Part shown: positions 26,306 to 34,309 of the stretch, piece by piece
Position numbering within the stretch: the first letter of the stretch is position 1
Layout: every line of letters starts with the position of its first letter
NCBI GenBank assembly: GCA_036340635.1
Contig: JAYYYF010000011.1
Location: 59,990 to 123,989 of the forward strand
Source: GCA-002728855 sp036340635
Lineage (GTDB): Bacteria > Bacteroidota > Bacteroidia > Flavobacteriales > Flavobacteriaceae
DNA: 64,000 bases
Direction: 5' to 3'
Program-made: the position numbers and the translations under genes
Notes under the pieces: generated by a model
The model's input: only the letters and a program-made list of their open reading frames with translations
What the model was told of the DNA's origin: nothing
Database searches by the model: none

Positions 26306-27037
26306 ATGCCTGTTAAAATAAGACTTCAAAGACACGGTAAAAAAGGAAAACCTTTTTATTGGGTTGTTGCTGCTGATTCAAGAGCTAAAAGAGACGGAAG
26401 GTATCTTGAAAAAATAGGAACATACGACCCTAACACAAACCCTGCTGATGTTAAAATTGATCTTGATAAAGCAATTATATGGCTTGAAAAAGGAGCACAA
26501 CCAACAGACACAGCACGTGCATTACTGTCATATCGGGGAGCGCTTCTAAAGCACCATTTAAATAAAGGCGTGAAAAAAGGAGCTTTGACTGAAGAAGAAG
26601 CTGAAAAAAAATTTGATAAATGGCTAGATGAAAAGGAAAAAAAGATCCAAAATAAAGTAGAAAAGGTTAAAAAGAGTTTGTCTGACAAAAAAGCAGAAGC
26701 CTTTGAAGCTGAAAAGTTAGCCAGAGATAAAAAAGCTGAAGCTATTAAACTAGCTGAAGAAAAAGCTTTAAAAGAATTAGAAACCAAAGAAGAACCAGCT
26801 GCTGAAGAAAAACCTGCTGAAGAACAAACAGAAACCAAAGAAGAACCAGCTGCTGAAGAAAAACCTGCTGAAGAACAAACAGAAATCAAAGAAGAACCAG
26901 CTGCTGAAGAAAAACCTGCTGAAGAACAAACAGAAACCAAAGAAGAACCAGCTGCTGAAGAAAAACCTGCTGAAGAACAAACAGAAGCCAAAGATGAACC
27001 AGCTGCTGAAGAAAAACCTGAAAATTTAAAAGATTAA
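26306..27037 (+). CDS. rpsP: 30S ribosomal protein S16 with a long acidic repeat tail
   Basis: A 243-residue S16. Residues 1-80 are the standard ribosomal domain (P-V-K-I-R-L-Q-R-H-G-K-K-G-K-P start, G-x-Y-D-P motif). Residues 80-158 are a Lys/Glu/Ala-rich helical segment. Residues 159-243 are five 17-residue repeats of the pattern E-T-K-E-E-P-A-A-E-E-K-P-A-E-E-Q-T, the last degenerate. S16 is usually 80-90 residues; charged extensions occur in Flavobacteriia, but this one is long and repetitive. It is upstream of rimM by 12 bases, the usual ribosome-maturation pairing. Confidence 0.95.
   Translation: MPVKIRLQRHGKKGKPFYWVVAADSRAKRDGRYLEKIGTYDPNTNPADVKIDLDKAIIWLEKGAQPTDTARALLSYRGALLKHHLNKGVKKGALTEEEAEKKFDKWLDEKEKKIQNKVEKVKKSLSDKKAEAFEAEKLARDKKAEAIKLAEEKALKELETKEEPAAEEKPAEEQTETKEEPAAEEKPAEEQTEIKEEPAAEEKPAEEQTETKEEPAAEEKPAEEQTEAKDEPAAEEKPENLKD
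26780..27034 (+). repeat. Five in-frame 51-bp tandem repeats in the rpsP tail
   Basis: Units start at 26780, 26831, 26882, 26933 and 26984. Units 1, 2 and 4 are identical base for base, unit 3 differs by one base (Thr to Ile), and unit 5 diverges in its last third where the gene ends. The unit length is a multiple of three, so copy-number change keeps the frame. The near identity points to recent slippage or unequal recombination. Confidence 0.97.
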
Positions 27038-27049
27038 CTTTTCTTTTTT

Positions 27050-27577
27050 ATGCTCATAAAAGATTGTTTTTTTTTAGGTGTTATAACTAAAAAATACAGC
27101 TTTAGAGGTGAGATTATCATAAAATTTGAAGGAGATAAATCAAAAATGTACACAAAATTAGATTCTGTTTATATAGAATCAAATGGCACTTTAGTATCTC
27201 ATAAAATAAATAAAATACAGAAACACAAATCTGATTTTTTAAGACTCTCTCTAAAAGGAATTGATAATGAAAATGATGCCGAAAGACTTTTAAAAAAAAA
27301 TGTTTATCTCCCTCTTTCTATGTTACCTCCTTTAAGCGGAAAAAATTTTTATTATCATGAAATTTATGGCTTTCTTGCAATTGATAATGAAGGAGATAAG
27401 ATTGGTGAAATAAAATCTGTTCGTGACTTAAAAAAACAATCACTTTTTGTTATTGACCATAAAGGAATAGAAATTTTGGTACCCGTCCACAATGATTTAA
27501 TAGAAAACATAGACAGAGAGCGAAAAGAAATCAAAATTAATATACCTGAGGGACTCATTGACATTTTTAAAAAATAA
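27050..27577 (+). CDS. rimM: Ribosome maturation factor RimM
   Basis: A 175-residue 16S processing factor that binds S19 and helps mature the 30S head. The N-terminal RimM domain begins with G-V-I-T-K-K-Y-S-F-R-G-E (residues 10-21), and the C-terminal PRC-barrel-like part has the Y-Y-H-E-I-Y-G-F motif near 101 and I-L-V-P-V-H-N-D-L-I near 144. Length is typical. It lies 12 bases after rpsP on the same strand. Confidence 0.95.
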   Translation: MLIKDCFFLGVITKKYSFRGEIIIKFEGDKSKMYTKLDSVYIESNGTLVSHKINKIQKHKSDFLRLSLKGIDNENDAERLLKKNVYLPLSMLPPLSGKNFYYHEIYGFLAIDNEGDKIGEIKSVRDLKKQSLFVIDHKGIEILVPVHNDLIENIDRERKEIKINIPEGLIDIFKK

Positions 27578-27613
27578 TTTTTATAATTTTGAAGGAATCA
27601 TTCTCAAGCAAAA

Positions 27614-28792
27614 GTGAAACCAGATAATTTTATTTCTCCTGATTACTTCAAGTTAGATGATCTTCTTTCAGAAGAGCATAAATTAGTTAGAGACACTACT
27701 AGATCATGGGTTAAAAAGAATATTTCCCCTATAATTGAAAAGAATGCTCAAGAAGGAACTTTCCCTAAAGAAGTTCTCCCTGGACTATCAGAAATTGGTG
27801 CGTTTGGTTGTTTTATCCCCCAAAAATATGGTGGTGCTGAAATGGATTATATTTCCTATGGTTTGATAATGCAAGAATTGGAAAGGGGTGACAGTGGCAT
27901 TAGGTCAACTGCTTCAGTTCAATCATCTCTCGTGATGTTTCCAATATGGAAATTTGGATCTGAAAAACAGAAAAAAAAATATCTTCCAAAATTAGCTTCT
28001 GGTAAACTGATTGGCTGTTTTGGCCTTACAGAACCAGATCACGGATCTGATCCAAGTAGTATGAAAACACATTTTAAAGATGATGGAAAAGATCACTACA
28101 TTTTAAATGGCTCAAAATTATGGATATCTAATGCTCCCTTTGCCGACATTGCAATTGTTTGGGCAAAAGATAAAAATAATCGGATCCACGGTTTAATAAT
28201 CGAACGTGGAATGGAAGGGTTTTCTTCTCCAGAAACAAAAAACAAATGGTCCTTAAGAACTTCTGTAACCGGTGAACTTATTTTCAATGAGGTAAAAGTT
28301 CCTAAAGAAAATTTGCTTCCAAACAAATCGGGTCTAGGAGCTGCACTGATGTGTCTTGACTCTGCTCGATATGGAATCTCTTGGGGAGCTATTGGGGCTG
28401 CTATGGATTGCTATCAAACCTCACTGAATTATGCAAAAGAAAGAATACAATTTGATAAGCCAATAGGAGCAAAACAATTGCAACAAAAAAAGCTGGCAGA
28501 AATGATAACTGAAATTACCAAAGCACAGTTGCTTTCTTTAAGATTGGGAGTTCTCAAAAATGAAGGAAATGTGACATCAGCCCAAATTTCTATGGCAAAA
28601 AGAAACAATGTTGAAATAGCCGTTAATATTGCTAGGGAAGCTAGACAAATTCTTGGAGCTATGGGAATTATTGGAGAATATAGTATTATGAGGCATATGA
28701 TGAACTTGGAATCTGTAATTACGTATGAAGGAACTCATGACATTCACCTTTTAATTACAGGAATGGATATAACTGGATTTAACGCCTTTTGA
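27614..28792 (+). CDS. gcdH: Acyl-CoA dehydrogenase, glutaryl-CoA dehydrogenase type
   Basis: A 392-residue FAD enzyme. The region R-S-T-A-S-V-Q-S-S-L-V-M, G-C-F-G-L-T-E-P-D-H-G-S-D-P-S-S-M and the catalytic T-Y-E-G-T-H-D-I-H motif near residue 377 match glutaryl-CoA dehydrogenases, which convert glutaryl-CoA to crotonyl-CoA and CO2 in lysine and tryptophan breakdown. Electrons would pass to the EtfAB encoded at 11.5-13.2 kb. The start codon is GTG. It follows rimM by 36 bases on the same strand. It could act on other short acyl-CoAs; the family resemblance is strong but specificity is inferred. Confidence 0.88.
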   Translation: MKPDNFISPDYFKLDDLLSEEHKLVRDTTRSWVKKNISPIIEKNAQEGTFPKEVLPGLSEIGAFGCFIPQKYGGAEMDYISYGLIMQELERGDSGIRSTASVQSSLVMFPIWKFGSEKQKKKYLPKLASGKLIGCFGLTEPDHGSDPSSMKTHFKDDGKDHYILNGSKLWISNAPFADIAIVWAKDKNNRIHGLIIERGMEGFSSPETKNKWSLRTSVTGELIFNEVKVPKENLLPNKSGLGAALMCLDSARYGISWGAIGAAMDCYQTSLNYAKERIQFDKPIGAKQLQQKKLAEMITEITKAQLLSLRLGVLKNEGNVTSAQISMAKRNNVEIAVNIAREARQILGAMGIIGEYSIMRHMMNLESVITYEGTHDIHLLITGMDITGFNAF

Positions 28793-28796
28793 TTTA

Positions 28797-31157
28797 CTAA
28801 AAATCTATAACAAAACCGATTGATGGTATAGGCGTATTGCTTCTATCTTCCCTACTAAGCTCAACTAAAGAAAGTGGTTCTATAATTAAGCCGTTTCTAT
28901 CTCTATTCAATCCATATTCTTCAGGAAATGGTATTGATTGAACTAAAAAATTTTCAATCTGAAAATAAAGATTAAATGACAATTTTTTAAAATTCCACTT
29001 TTTATCAAATCTTATATCAGCTTGATTAAAAGTATTTAATTTAACCGTACCCAATCTTTGATAATCTAAAATTATCTCAGGATATGCAATAAGGCTAGCA
29101 TTAATATTTACTGGGACATAGGGCGTTTTCCCACTAAACCTCCATCTTGCACTTATTTCCCAATTTTTTTTCAATTTGTATCCACCCGAAAATGAAATCA
29201 AATGTCGGCTATCCCATACTGAAGGAAGATAATTTCCTCCCATTGATGTAAATCTACTATGAAAAAAAGTGTATGCAAAAACTCCATAGAAATTCTTGTT
29301 TAATTTTTGTTGGAATAATGCTTCGATTCCATATGTTTTCCCTTTACCATTAGAACTTATTGACTCATTCCCTAAAACTTCAAATCCGCCGCCTTTATTT
29401 GCAAGTGAAACATTATCAATTAAAGATACTGGGTATTGACTATACCTCTTGTAGAATCCTTCTATACTTATTCTAGATGCATTGCTTGGGTTATATTCAA
29501 ATCCTGTTACGTAATGGTCACTTCTAGTATATTTTGCTTCTTTATTAAGATAATTCCCGTCATTGTCTTTATAACCTAAAATGGTATAAGTTGGCATTTT
29601 GTAATACCTGCCAATTGATAAATTCCATTTAAATCTATTGCCTGGTTTCAATTTATAAGAAATAGATAATCTAGGAGAAAAGTTATCGGGAAGACTTGAT
29701 CCTTCAGAAAAAGAATCAGAATCCATCCTAAATCCAATTGAAAAATCCAATCGGTTATTAAAAAAACTCCTTTCACCTCTACCATAAAAACCTAATTTTA
29801 AAAAATTAATTTTTGTATAATAATCTAAACTAGATAATACATTTTTTGTTTGGTTAGAATAGCTTGAGTTTTGAAAATTTGCCCCCAAAACAGTTTTCCA
29901 ATTCTTAAAATAGCGAACAGATTTAAAACGGATTTTGGTCTCCCATTCATATGAATCATTTTCAAATACAACATCACTTTCAGAAATATTATCTCTATAC
30001 CTAGAAAAAATGTTTTCTAACCTATTAGTGCTTAATGATGTAGTCATTAAACCATTCCCGTCTTTATGCTTTTTTTTCCAAGACAAGCCTATTGTAGTAG
30101 TTCGCTGCTTTATGATTGGTGCTTGCTCTATAGAAGCCTGAATATTTGGATCAAATATTTTTGGAGATCTAAGAGAAAAATCATCAATTGATCCTAAACC
30201 TAAAAATATTAAGCTGTTGTATTTATTAATCTTGTGGTTAATCTTCCACTGATAGTCCCAATAATCAGGTCTTATTGGCAAATCCAATAATTCAAAAAGA
30301 AATTGGAGATAGCTCCTTCTAACAGAAAAAAGAAAAGTTGTTTTTGCTGTTTTGTTTTTTTCTTTCTTAAACAAAGGTCCTTCCATGGTTATTCCAGCCT
30401 CAGTTGCTCCAAATCTAAAATTTCCAGCCAACCGTTTAGAATTTCCTTCTCTTTGCTCAAAAGACAATACACCTGATAGGGGATTGTCATACTCTGCACC
30501 AAAAGCCGAACTTGACAGGGTTACTTCTCTTATAAAAGAAACATTAAGCAAGCCCAGTGGACCACCTGCACTACCTTGAGTACTGAAATGATTAATATTT
30601 GGAATTTCGATCCCATCTAAATAATATACAGACTCATTTGGTGCACCCCCTCTTATTATAATATCATTTCTGAAACCTCCTATTGAGGGTGAAATCCCAG
30701 GCATACTTTGTACAACTTTAGTTATATCATTATTACCTCCAGGATACGTCTCAATTTCAACAGCTGAAAATGTTTGTGTAGACAATGGCGTTTCTCTCGT
30801 GGTTCTAAAAGGACTTTGAACAAGTACAATTTCTTCTAATTCGTCACTTCCTTCTTCAAGTAAAACTTGAATAGTTGGAGTCCCAAAAGATTTTAAAATA
30901 ACATTGTAAAGAGTCTGCGCTTTATATCCTAAAAAACTTATCGTTAAGTTGTATGATTTTGTTGGAATGTTTTCAAAATTAAAGTACCCATTTTCATCTG
31001 TTACTACTCCAAAACCTGTTCCTTCTATAATCACAGTAGCGCCTTCAAGAGGCAGCTGGTTTTGACTATCTAAAACCCTCCCATCTAATGAGCCTATATT
31101 CTGAGCTAACATATAAAATGGGAATGATAATAGAACAAATACAATTCTAAACTTCAT
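28797..31157 (-). CDS. TonB-dependent receptor with CarboxypepD_reg-like domain
   Basis: A 786-residue outer-membrane receptor. In order: a signal peptide ending near M-L-A-Q, a CarboxypepD_reg-like Ig domain (about 20-105, G-x-V-x-D ... L-E-G-A-T-V ... G-Y-F-N-F), a plug domain (about 120-225, with I-I-I-R-G-G-A-P-N-E) and a 22-strand-type barrel ending in aromatic Phe. This is the standard Bacteroidota nutrient-receptor layout without a SusD partner, so the ligand is unknown. I start at the ATG at 31157, which opens directly onto the signal peptide; a TTG 18 bases earlier is possible. It lies 14 bases after the lysine-rich secreted protein gene. Confidence 0.9.
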   Translation of the reverse strand: MKFRIVFVLLSFPFYMLAQNIGSLDGRVLDSQNQLPLEGATVIIEGTGFGVVTDENGYFNFENIPTKSYNLTISFLGYKAQTLYNVILKSFGTPTIQVLLEEGSDELEEIVLVQSPFRTTRETPLSTQTFSAVEIETYPGGNNDITKVVQSMPGISPSIGGFRNDIIIRGGAPNESVYYLDGIEIPNINHFSTQGSAGGPLGLLNVSFIREVTLSSSAFGAEYDNPLSGVLSFEQREGNSKRLAGNFRFGATEAGITMEGPLFKKEKNKTAKTTFLFSVRRSYLQFLFELLDLPIRPDYWDYQWKINHKINKYNSLIFLGLGSIDDFSLRSPKIFDPNIQASIEQAPIIKQRTTTIGLSWKKKHKDGNGLMTTSLSTNRLENIFSRYRDNISESDVVFENDSYEWETKIRFKSVRYFKNWKTVLGANFQNSSYSNQTKNVLSSLDYYTKINFLKLGFYGRGERSFFNNRLDFSIGFRMDSDSFSEGSSLPDNFSPRLSISYKLKPGNRFKWNLSIGRYYKMPTYTILGYKDNDGNYLNKEAKYTRSDHYVTGFEYNPSNASRISIEGFYKRYSQYPVSLIDNVSLANKGGGFEVLGNESISSNGKGKTYGIEALFQQKLNKNFYGVFAYTFFHSRFTSMGGNYLPSVWDSRHLISFSGGYKLKKNWEISARWRFSGKTPYVPVNINASLIAYPEIILDYQRLGTVKLNTFNQADIRFDKKWNFKKLSFNLYFQIENFLVQSIPFPEEYGLNRDRNGLIIEPLSLVELSREDRSNTPIPSIGFVIDF

Positions 31158-31171
31158 TCTATCTTCCTTAT

Positions 31172-31771
31172 TCAAGTTTTATTTTTCTCTTGTTCCTCTT
31201 TTTTCTCTTTTTTCCCTTTTTTCCCTTTTTTTTCCTTCTTTTTTTTAACTGATTTTTCTTTTTTTCCCTCCATTTCCTTTACTTTTTTTTCTTCCTCCTT
31301 TAATTTAAATTCTTCTCTAAATTGACTTAATTCTTCTGATCCTATTTGTTCTTGATCAGGTGCTTGAATAGCTACATCATCAACTCCAAAGTTTGCTTTT
31401 TCAGTCTGCCTTCGCATTATTTCTCTTGCTGCATTGAGATTAAAATATATTCCTGGGTCAATTAATTTATTATCTACATAATTTTCATTTTTATCTTTAT
31501 CCCATCTGACAAAAATGAATCCTCCAGTAACACTATCAAGCTTTACACGAAAAACTCTTGCATTGTCTGGTAACGTTTGATAAATTTCAATTTTTTTTGG
31601 CTTATAACCTGCTATTTCAAGAAGATCTTCCACAAAAAATGTTTGCCCTATATTTGAATTGTCATATAAGGATTGTATTTCCTTTACTTTTTGTTCATAA
31701 TCTTGAGAAAAAAGTTGATTAAAAACAAACAACAAAACTAATACTGAGATTTTTAAAACTTGCCTATTCAT
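31172..31771 (-). CDS. Secreted protein of unknown function with lysine-rich tail
   Basis: A 199-residue protein I do not recognise. The start is the ATG at 31771; the open frame continues upstream only into tRNA-Leu and is not coding there. A signal peptide (about 1-20, ending near L-F-S-Q) is followed by a folded-looking region (about 21-140) with no recognised motif. The last 35-40 residues are almost only Lys, Glu and Gly. Because of that tail the coding strand is nearly pure purine for about 120 bases. It is 14 bases upstream of the TonB receptor gene on the same strand, so it may act with that receptor in the periplasm or outer membrane. Confidence 0.75.
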   Translation of the reverse strand: MNRQVLKISVLVLLFVFNQLFSQDYEQKVKEIQSLYDNSNIGQTFFVEDLLEIAGYKPKKIEIYQTLPDNARVFRVKLDSVTGGFIFVRWDKDKNENYVDNKLIDPGIYFNLNAAREIMRRQTEKANFGVDDVAIQAPDQEQIGSEELSQFREEFKLKEEEKKVKEMEGKKEKSVKKKKEKKGKKGKKEKKEEQEKNKT

Positions 31772-31785
31772 TTGATCAAAAAATG

Positions 31786-31869
31786 TACTTCGGGTGGGGA
31801 TCGAACCCACACTCTGTTGCCAGAACTGGATTTTGAATCCAGCGCGTCTACCAATTCCGCCACCGAAGC
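31786..31869 (-). tRNA. tRNA-Leu (anticodon CAA)
   Basis: An 84-base class II tRNA. The acceptor stem GCTTCGG/CCGAAGT has a G1-U72 wobble, with discriminator A. The anticodon stem-loop CTGGA-TTCAAAA-TCCAG gives CAA (leucine); the long variable arm TCTGGCAACAGA and a GGTTCGATC T loop are present. CCA is not encoded. It is 14 bases upstream of the lysine-rich protein gene, so the tRNA and that operon may share a transcript. Confidence 0.97.
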
Positions 31870-31953
31870 ATTGGAAATGCCTAAAAATAAAAATATATTA
31901 CTATTAAAACCAAAATTATAAATGAATAAAGTTTAACAGGTGAATTTTATTCA

Positions 31954-31961
31954 TAAATTTG
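31954..31961 (+). promoter_or_regulatory. Candidate -7 promoter box for prs
   Basis: TAAATTTG, an exact TAnnTTTG match, 19 bases before the TTG start of prs. The placement supports the TTG start. Confidence 0.55.
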
Positions 31962-31980
31962 CATTCCAAAAAACATTCTT

Positions 31981-32913
31981 TTGAAAACCCCGGTAAAATT
32001 ATTTGCCTGTTCACAATCAAATGAATTGGCTGTCGCTATATCTAAATGTTTTGGAAAAGAACTTGGTAATGTTAATTTTTCACATTATAGCGATGGGGAA
32101 TTTCAGCCATCTTTTGAAGAAAGCATTAGGGGTGCTCGTATTTTTATTATAGGATCAACCCACCCTTCTTCAGAGAATCTTATGGAAATCCTTTTAATGC
32201 TTGATGCTGCCAAAAGGGCATCAGCAAGGCATATAACGGCCGTGATTCCATATTTTGGATGGGCCCGCCAAGACCGAAAAGATAAACCACGAGTTCCTAT
32301 AGGTGCTAAACTTATAGCAAAATTATTAGAGGCTGCAGGAGCTACAAGAATAATGACTATGGATTTACATGCTGATCAAATCCAAGGATTTTTTGAAAAG
32401 CCAGTTGATCATTTATTTGCATCATCAATTTTTGTTCCATATATAAAAAATCTTAATCTTGGAAATTTAACCATCGCTTCACCAGATATGGGTGGTTCAA
32501 AAAGAGCATATGCATATTCTAAATTTTTGAAATGTGATGTTGTTATATGCTATAAACAAAGGGGTAAAGCAAATAAAATTTCTCACATGGAATTAATTGG
32601 TGATGTTAAAGACAAAAATGTAGTTCTCGTTGATGATATAGTTGATACTGCAGGCACTTTAGCAAAAGCATCTGATTTAATGGTGTCAAGGGGTGCAACC
32701 TCTGTACAGGCAATATGCACTCATGCTCTTTTATCTGGAGATGCAGAAAAAAAGATAGAAAATTCCAGTCTCCAAAAACTAGTTGTTACTGACTCTATCC
32801 CTAGAAAAACAAAAAGCAAAAGAATTCATGTTATAAGCTGTGCTAAACTTTTTGCTGAAGTCATGTATAATGTCCATCATAATAAATCAATAAGCACCAA
32901 ATATTTAATGTAA
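31981..32913 (+). CDS. prs: Ribose-phosphate pyrophosphokinase (PRPP synthetase)
   Basis: A 310-residue enzyme making PRPP from ribose-5-phosphate and ATP for nucleotide, histidine and tryptophan synthesis. Family motifs: F-S-D-G-E-like Y-S-D-G-E-F-Q-P near residue 37, P-Y-F-G-W-A-R-Q-D-R-K near 95, D-L-H-A-D-Q-I-Q-G-F-F near 129, and the PRPP-binding V-L-V-D-D-I-V-D-T-A-G-T near 217. The start codon is TTG, supported by the promoter box 19 bases upstream. It is followed 16 bases later by the L25 gene. Confidence 0.96.
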   Translation: MKTPVKLFACSQSNELAVAISKCFGKELGNVNFSHYSDGEFQPSFEESIRGARIFIIGSTHPSSENLMEILLMLDAAKRASARHITAVIPYFGWARQDRKDKPRVPIGAKLIAKLLEAAGATRIMTMDLHADQIQGFFEKPVDHLFASSIFVPYIKNLNLGNLTIASPDMGGSKRAYAYSKFLKCDVVICYKQRGKANKISHMELIGDVKDKNVVLVDDIVDTAGTLAKASDLMVSRGATSVQAICTHALLSGDAEKKIENSSLQKLVVTDSIPRKTKSKRIHVISCAKLFAEVMYNVHHNKSISTKYLM

Positions 32914-32929
32914 CCTAATTATTAAATAA

Positions 32930-33640
32930 ATGAAATCTATTACTATCAAAGGCTCTAAAAGAAAAAAACTAGGTAAAAATTCATCAAAGGAATTAAGAAG
33001 TGAAGGTAAAATTCCATGTGTCCTATATGGTGATGGTAAGCCAATTCATTTCTATTCAAATGAAATTGACTTCAAAAAACTAGTGTACACACCAGATGCC
33101 CATACAGTATGTATTGAATTCGGTGAAAAGGATCAGTTTAATGCTATTATGCAAGATATTCAATTTCATCCCCTAACAGATAGAATTGTTCATATTGATT
33201 TTTATCAGTTATCTGATGATAAAGAAGTTTCAATTGATATACCTGTTAGACTAGAAGGCCAAGCTCCAGGAGTCCTAAATTCTGGAGGTATGTTAACTAG
33301 AAATAAAAGAAAACTTAAAATTCGAGCCCTCCCTAAGAATTTACCGGATTATATTCTTGTTGATATTTCTAACTTAGAACTTGGAGATAAAATTTATACT
33401 TCAGATCTAAAAAATGATCTTTATACTTTTTTACACTCTGACAGTACAGTAGTAACACAAGTAATAACTTCTCGAGCATCAATGATATTAGAAGAGCCAA
33501 CTCCTGAAGAAACTGAAGAAACTGAAGAAACCGCTGAAACTACTCAAACTGAGGAAGGAGACAAAAAAGCAGAAGGCGAGAGTAAAGAAGGTGAGAAAAA
33601 AGAAGGTGAGAAAAAAGAAGGCGACAAAAAGGAAAAATAA
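32930..33640 (+). CDS. rplY: 50S ribosomal protein L25/general stress protein Ctc with charged tail
   Basis: A 236-residue L25 of the long TL5/Ctc type that binds 5S rRNA. Residues 1-90 are the L25 N-domain (R-K-K-L-G-K-N-S-S-K-E-L-R-x-E-G-K-I-P-C-V-L-Y-G) and 95-185 the second beta domain (D-I-P-V-R-L-E-G, G-V-L-N-x-G-G). Residues 188-236 form a tail of Glu, Thr, Lys and Gly ending in K-E-G-E-K pentapeptide repeats. It lies between prs and pth, a common pairing with pth. Confidence 0.94.
   Translation: MKSITIKGSKRKKLGKNSSKELRSEGKIPCVLYGDGKPIHFYSNEIDFKKLVYTPDAHTVCIEFGEKDQFNAIMQDIQFHPLTDRIVHIDFYQLSDDKEVSIDIPVRLEGQAPGVLNSGGMLTRNKRKLKIRALPKNLPDYILVDISNLELGDKIYTSDLKNDLYTFLHSDSTVVTQVITSRASMILEEPTPEETEETEETAETTQTEEGDKKAEGESKEGEKKEGEKKEGDKKEK
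33584..33637 (+). repeat. Short in-frame repeats in the L25 tail
   Basis: Three consecutive 15-base units coding K-E-G-E-K, K-E-G-E-K and K-E-G-D-K, then K-E-K to the stop. A second ribosomal-protein tail in this window built from a charged repeat, alongside rpsP. Confidence 0.8.
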
Positions 33641-33693
33641 ATTTTAATTGTAAATGCTTCGCCTTTTAATTTTAAAGTTTTTTTTTAAACTCA

Positions 33694-34308
33694 ATGGTTA
33701 GATTTTTTAAATGGTTTAAAAAAGATTCAAAGGTTGCTGAAAGTAATAAATTTTTAATTGTCGGTCTGGGTAATATTGGTTCTAATTATAAAAAAACCAG
33801 GCATAACATTGGATTTAGAATTATTGACTTTCTGGTAAAAGAAAATGATATTAAACTTCAAGAATCAAAGCTTGGTCAACTTGGAATACTAAAATTTAGT
33901 GGAAAAAAAATTTTTCTGTTGAAGCCATCTACTCTTATAAATCTCAGTGGCAAATCAGTTAGATACTGGGTCAATAAAGAAAAAATAGCTATTGAAAATA
34001 TTTTAGTCCTAACAGATGATTTAAATCTTAATTTTGGAGTAATTAAATTAAAGGGGAAAGGCAGTGATGGAGGGCATAATGGCCTCAAGAATATTGGATC
34101 TTGTCTTAATACACTTAACTATGCAAGACTAAGATTTGGAATTGGAACTAAGGAGTCTGTTCACAATAAAACAGATTTTGTTCTAGGAAACTTTTCTACA
34201 GAGGAAGAAAAAAAGATTTCTAAATCCCTAAAAATTTCTAAAGAAGTAGTTTTTTCATATGTTAAAAACGGTCTTGAAAATACAATGAACTTATATAATA
34301 GGAGGTGA
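33694..34308 (+). CDS. pth: Peptidyl-tRNA hydrolase
   Basis: A 204-residue Pth, which releases tRNA from prematurely dropped peptidyl-tRNA. After a 20-residue basic N-terminal extension, the family signature L-I-V-G-L-G-N-I-G-x-x-Y-x-x-T-R-H-N-I-G-F is at about 22-43 (catalytic His in R-H-N), followed by K-P-S-T-L-I-N-L-S-G near 72 and the D-D-L-N-L-N-F-G ... G-S-D-G-G-H-N-G-L-K motif near 107-132. An ATG before residue 20 gives the extension; the conserved core starts near residue 20. It is 53 bases after rplY. Confidence 0.95.
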   Translation: MVRFFKWFKKDSKVAESNKFLIVGLGNIGSNYKKTRHNIGFRIIDFLVKENDIKLQESKLGQLGILKFSGKKIFLLKPSTLINLSGKSVRYWVNKEKIAIENILVLTDDLNLNFGVIKLKGKGSDGGHNGLKNIGSCLNTLNYARLRFGIGTKESVHNKTDFVLGNFSTEEEKKISKSLKISKEVVFSYVKNGLENTMNLYNRR

Positions 34309-34309
34309 A

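Noticed and set aside
26356..26991. Long open frames on the minus strand opposite the rpsP tail
   Set aside because: They are a by-product of the 51-base repeat, which keeps several frames open; the Ser/Phe-rich translations have no domain and lie against a clear ribosomal gene.
31772..31810. In-frame upstream extension of the lysine-rich protein gene
   Set aside because: The extra residues are the translated 3' part of tRNA-Leu; the ATG at 31771 opens directly onto a signal peptide.
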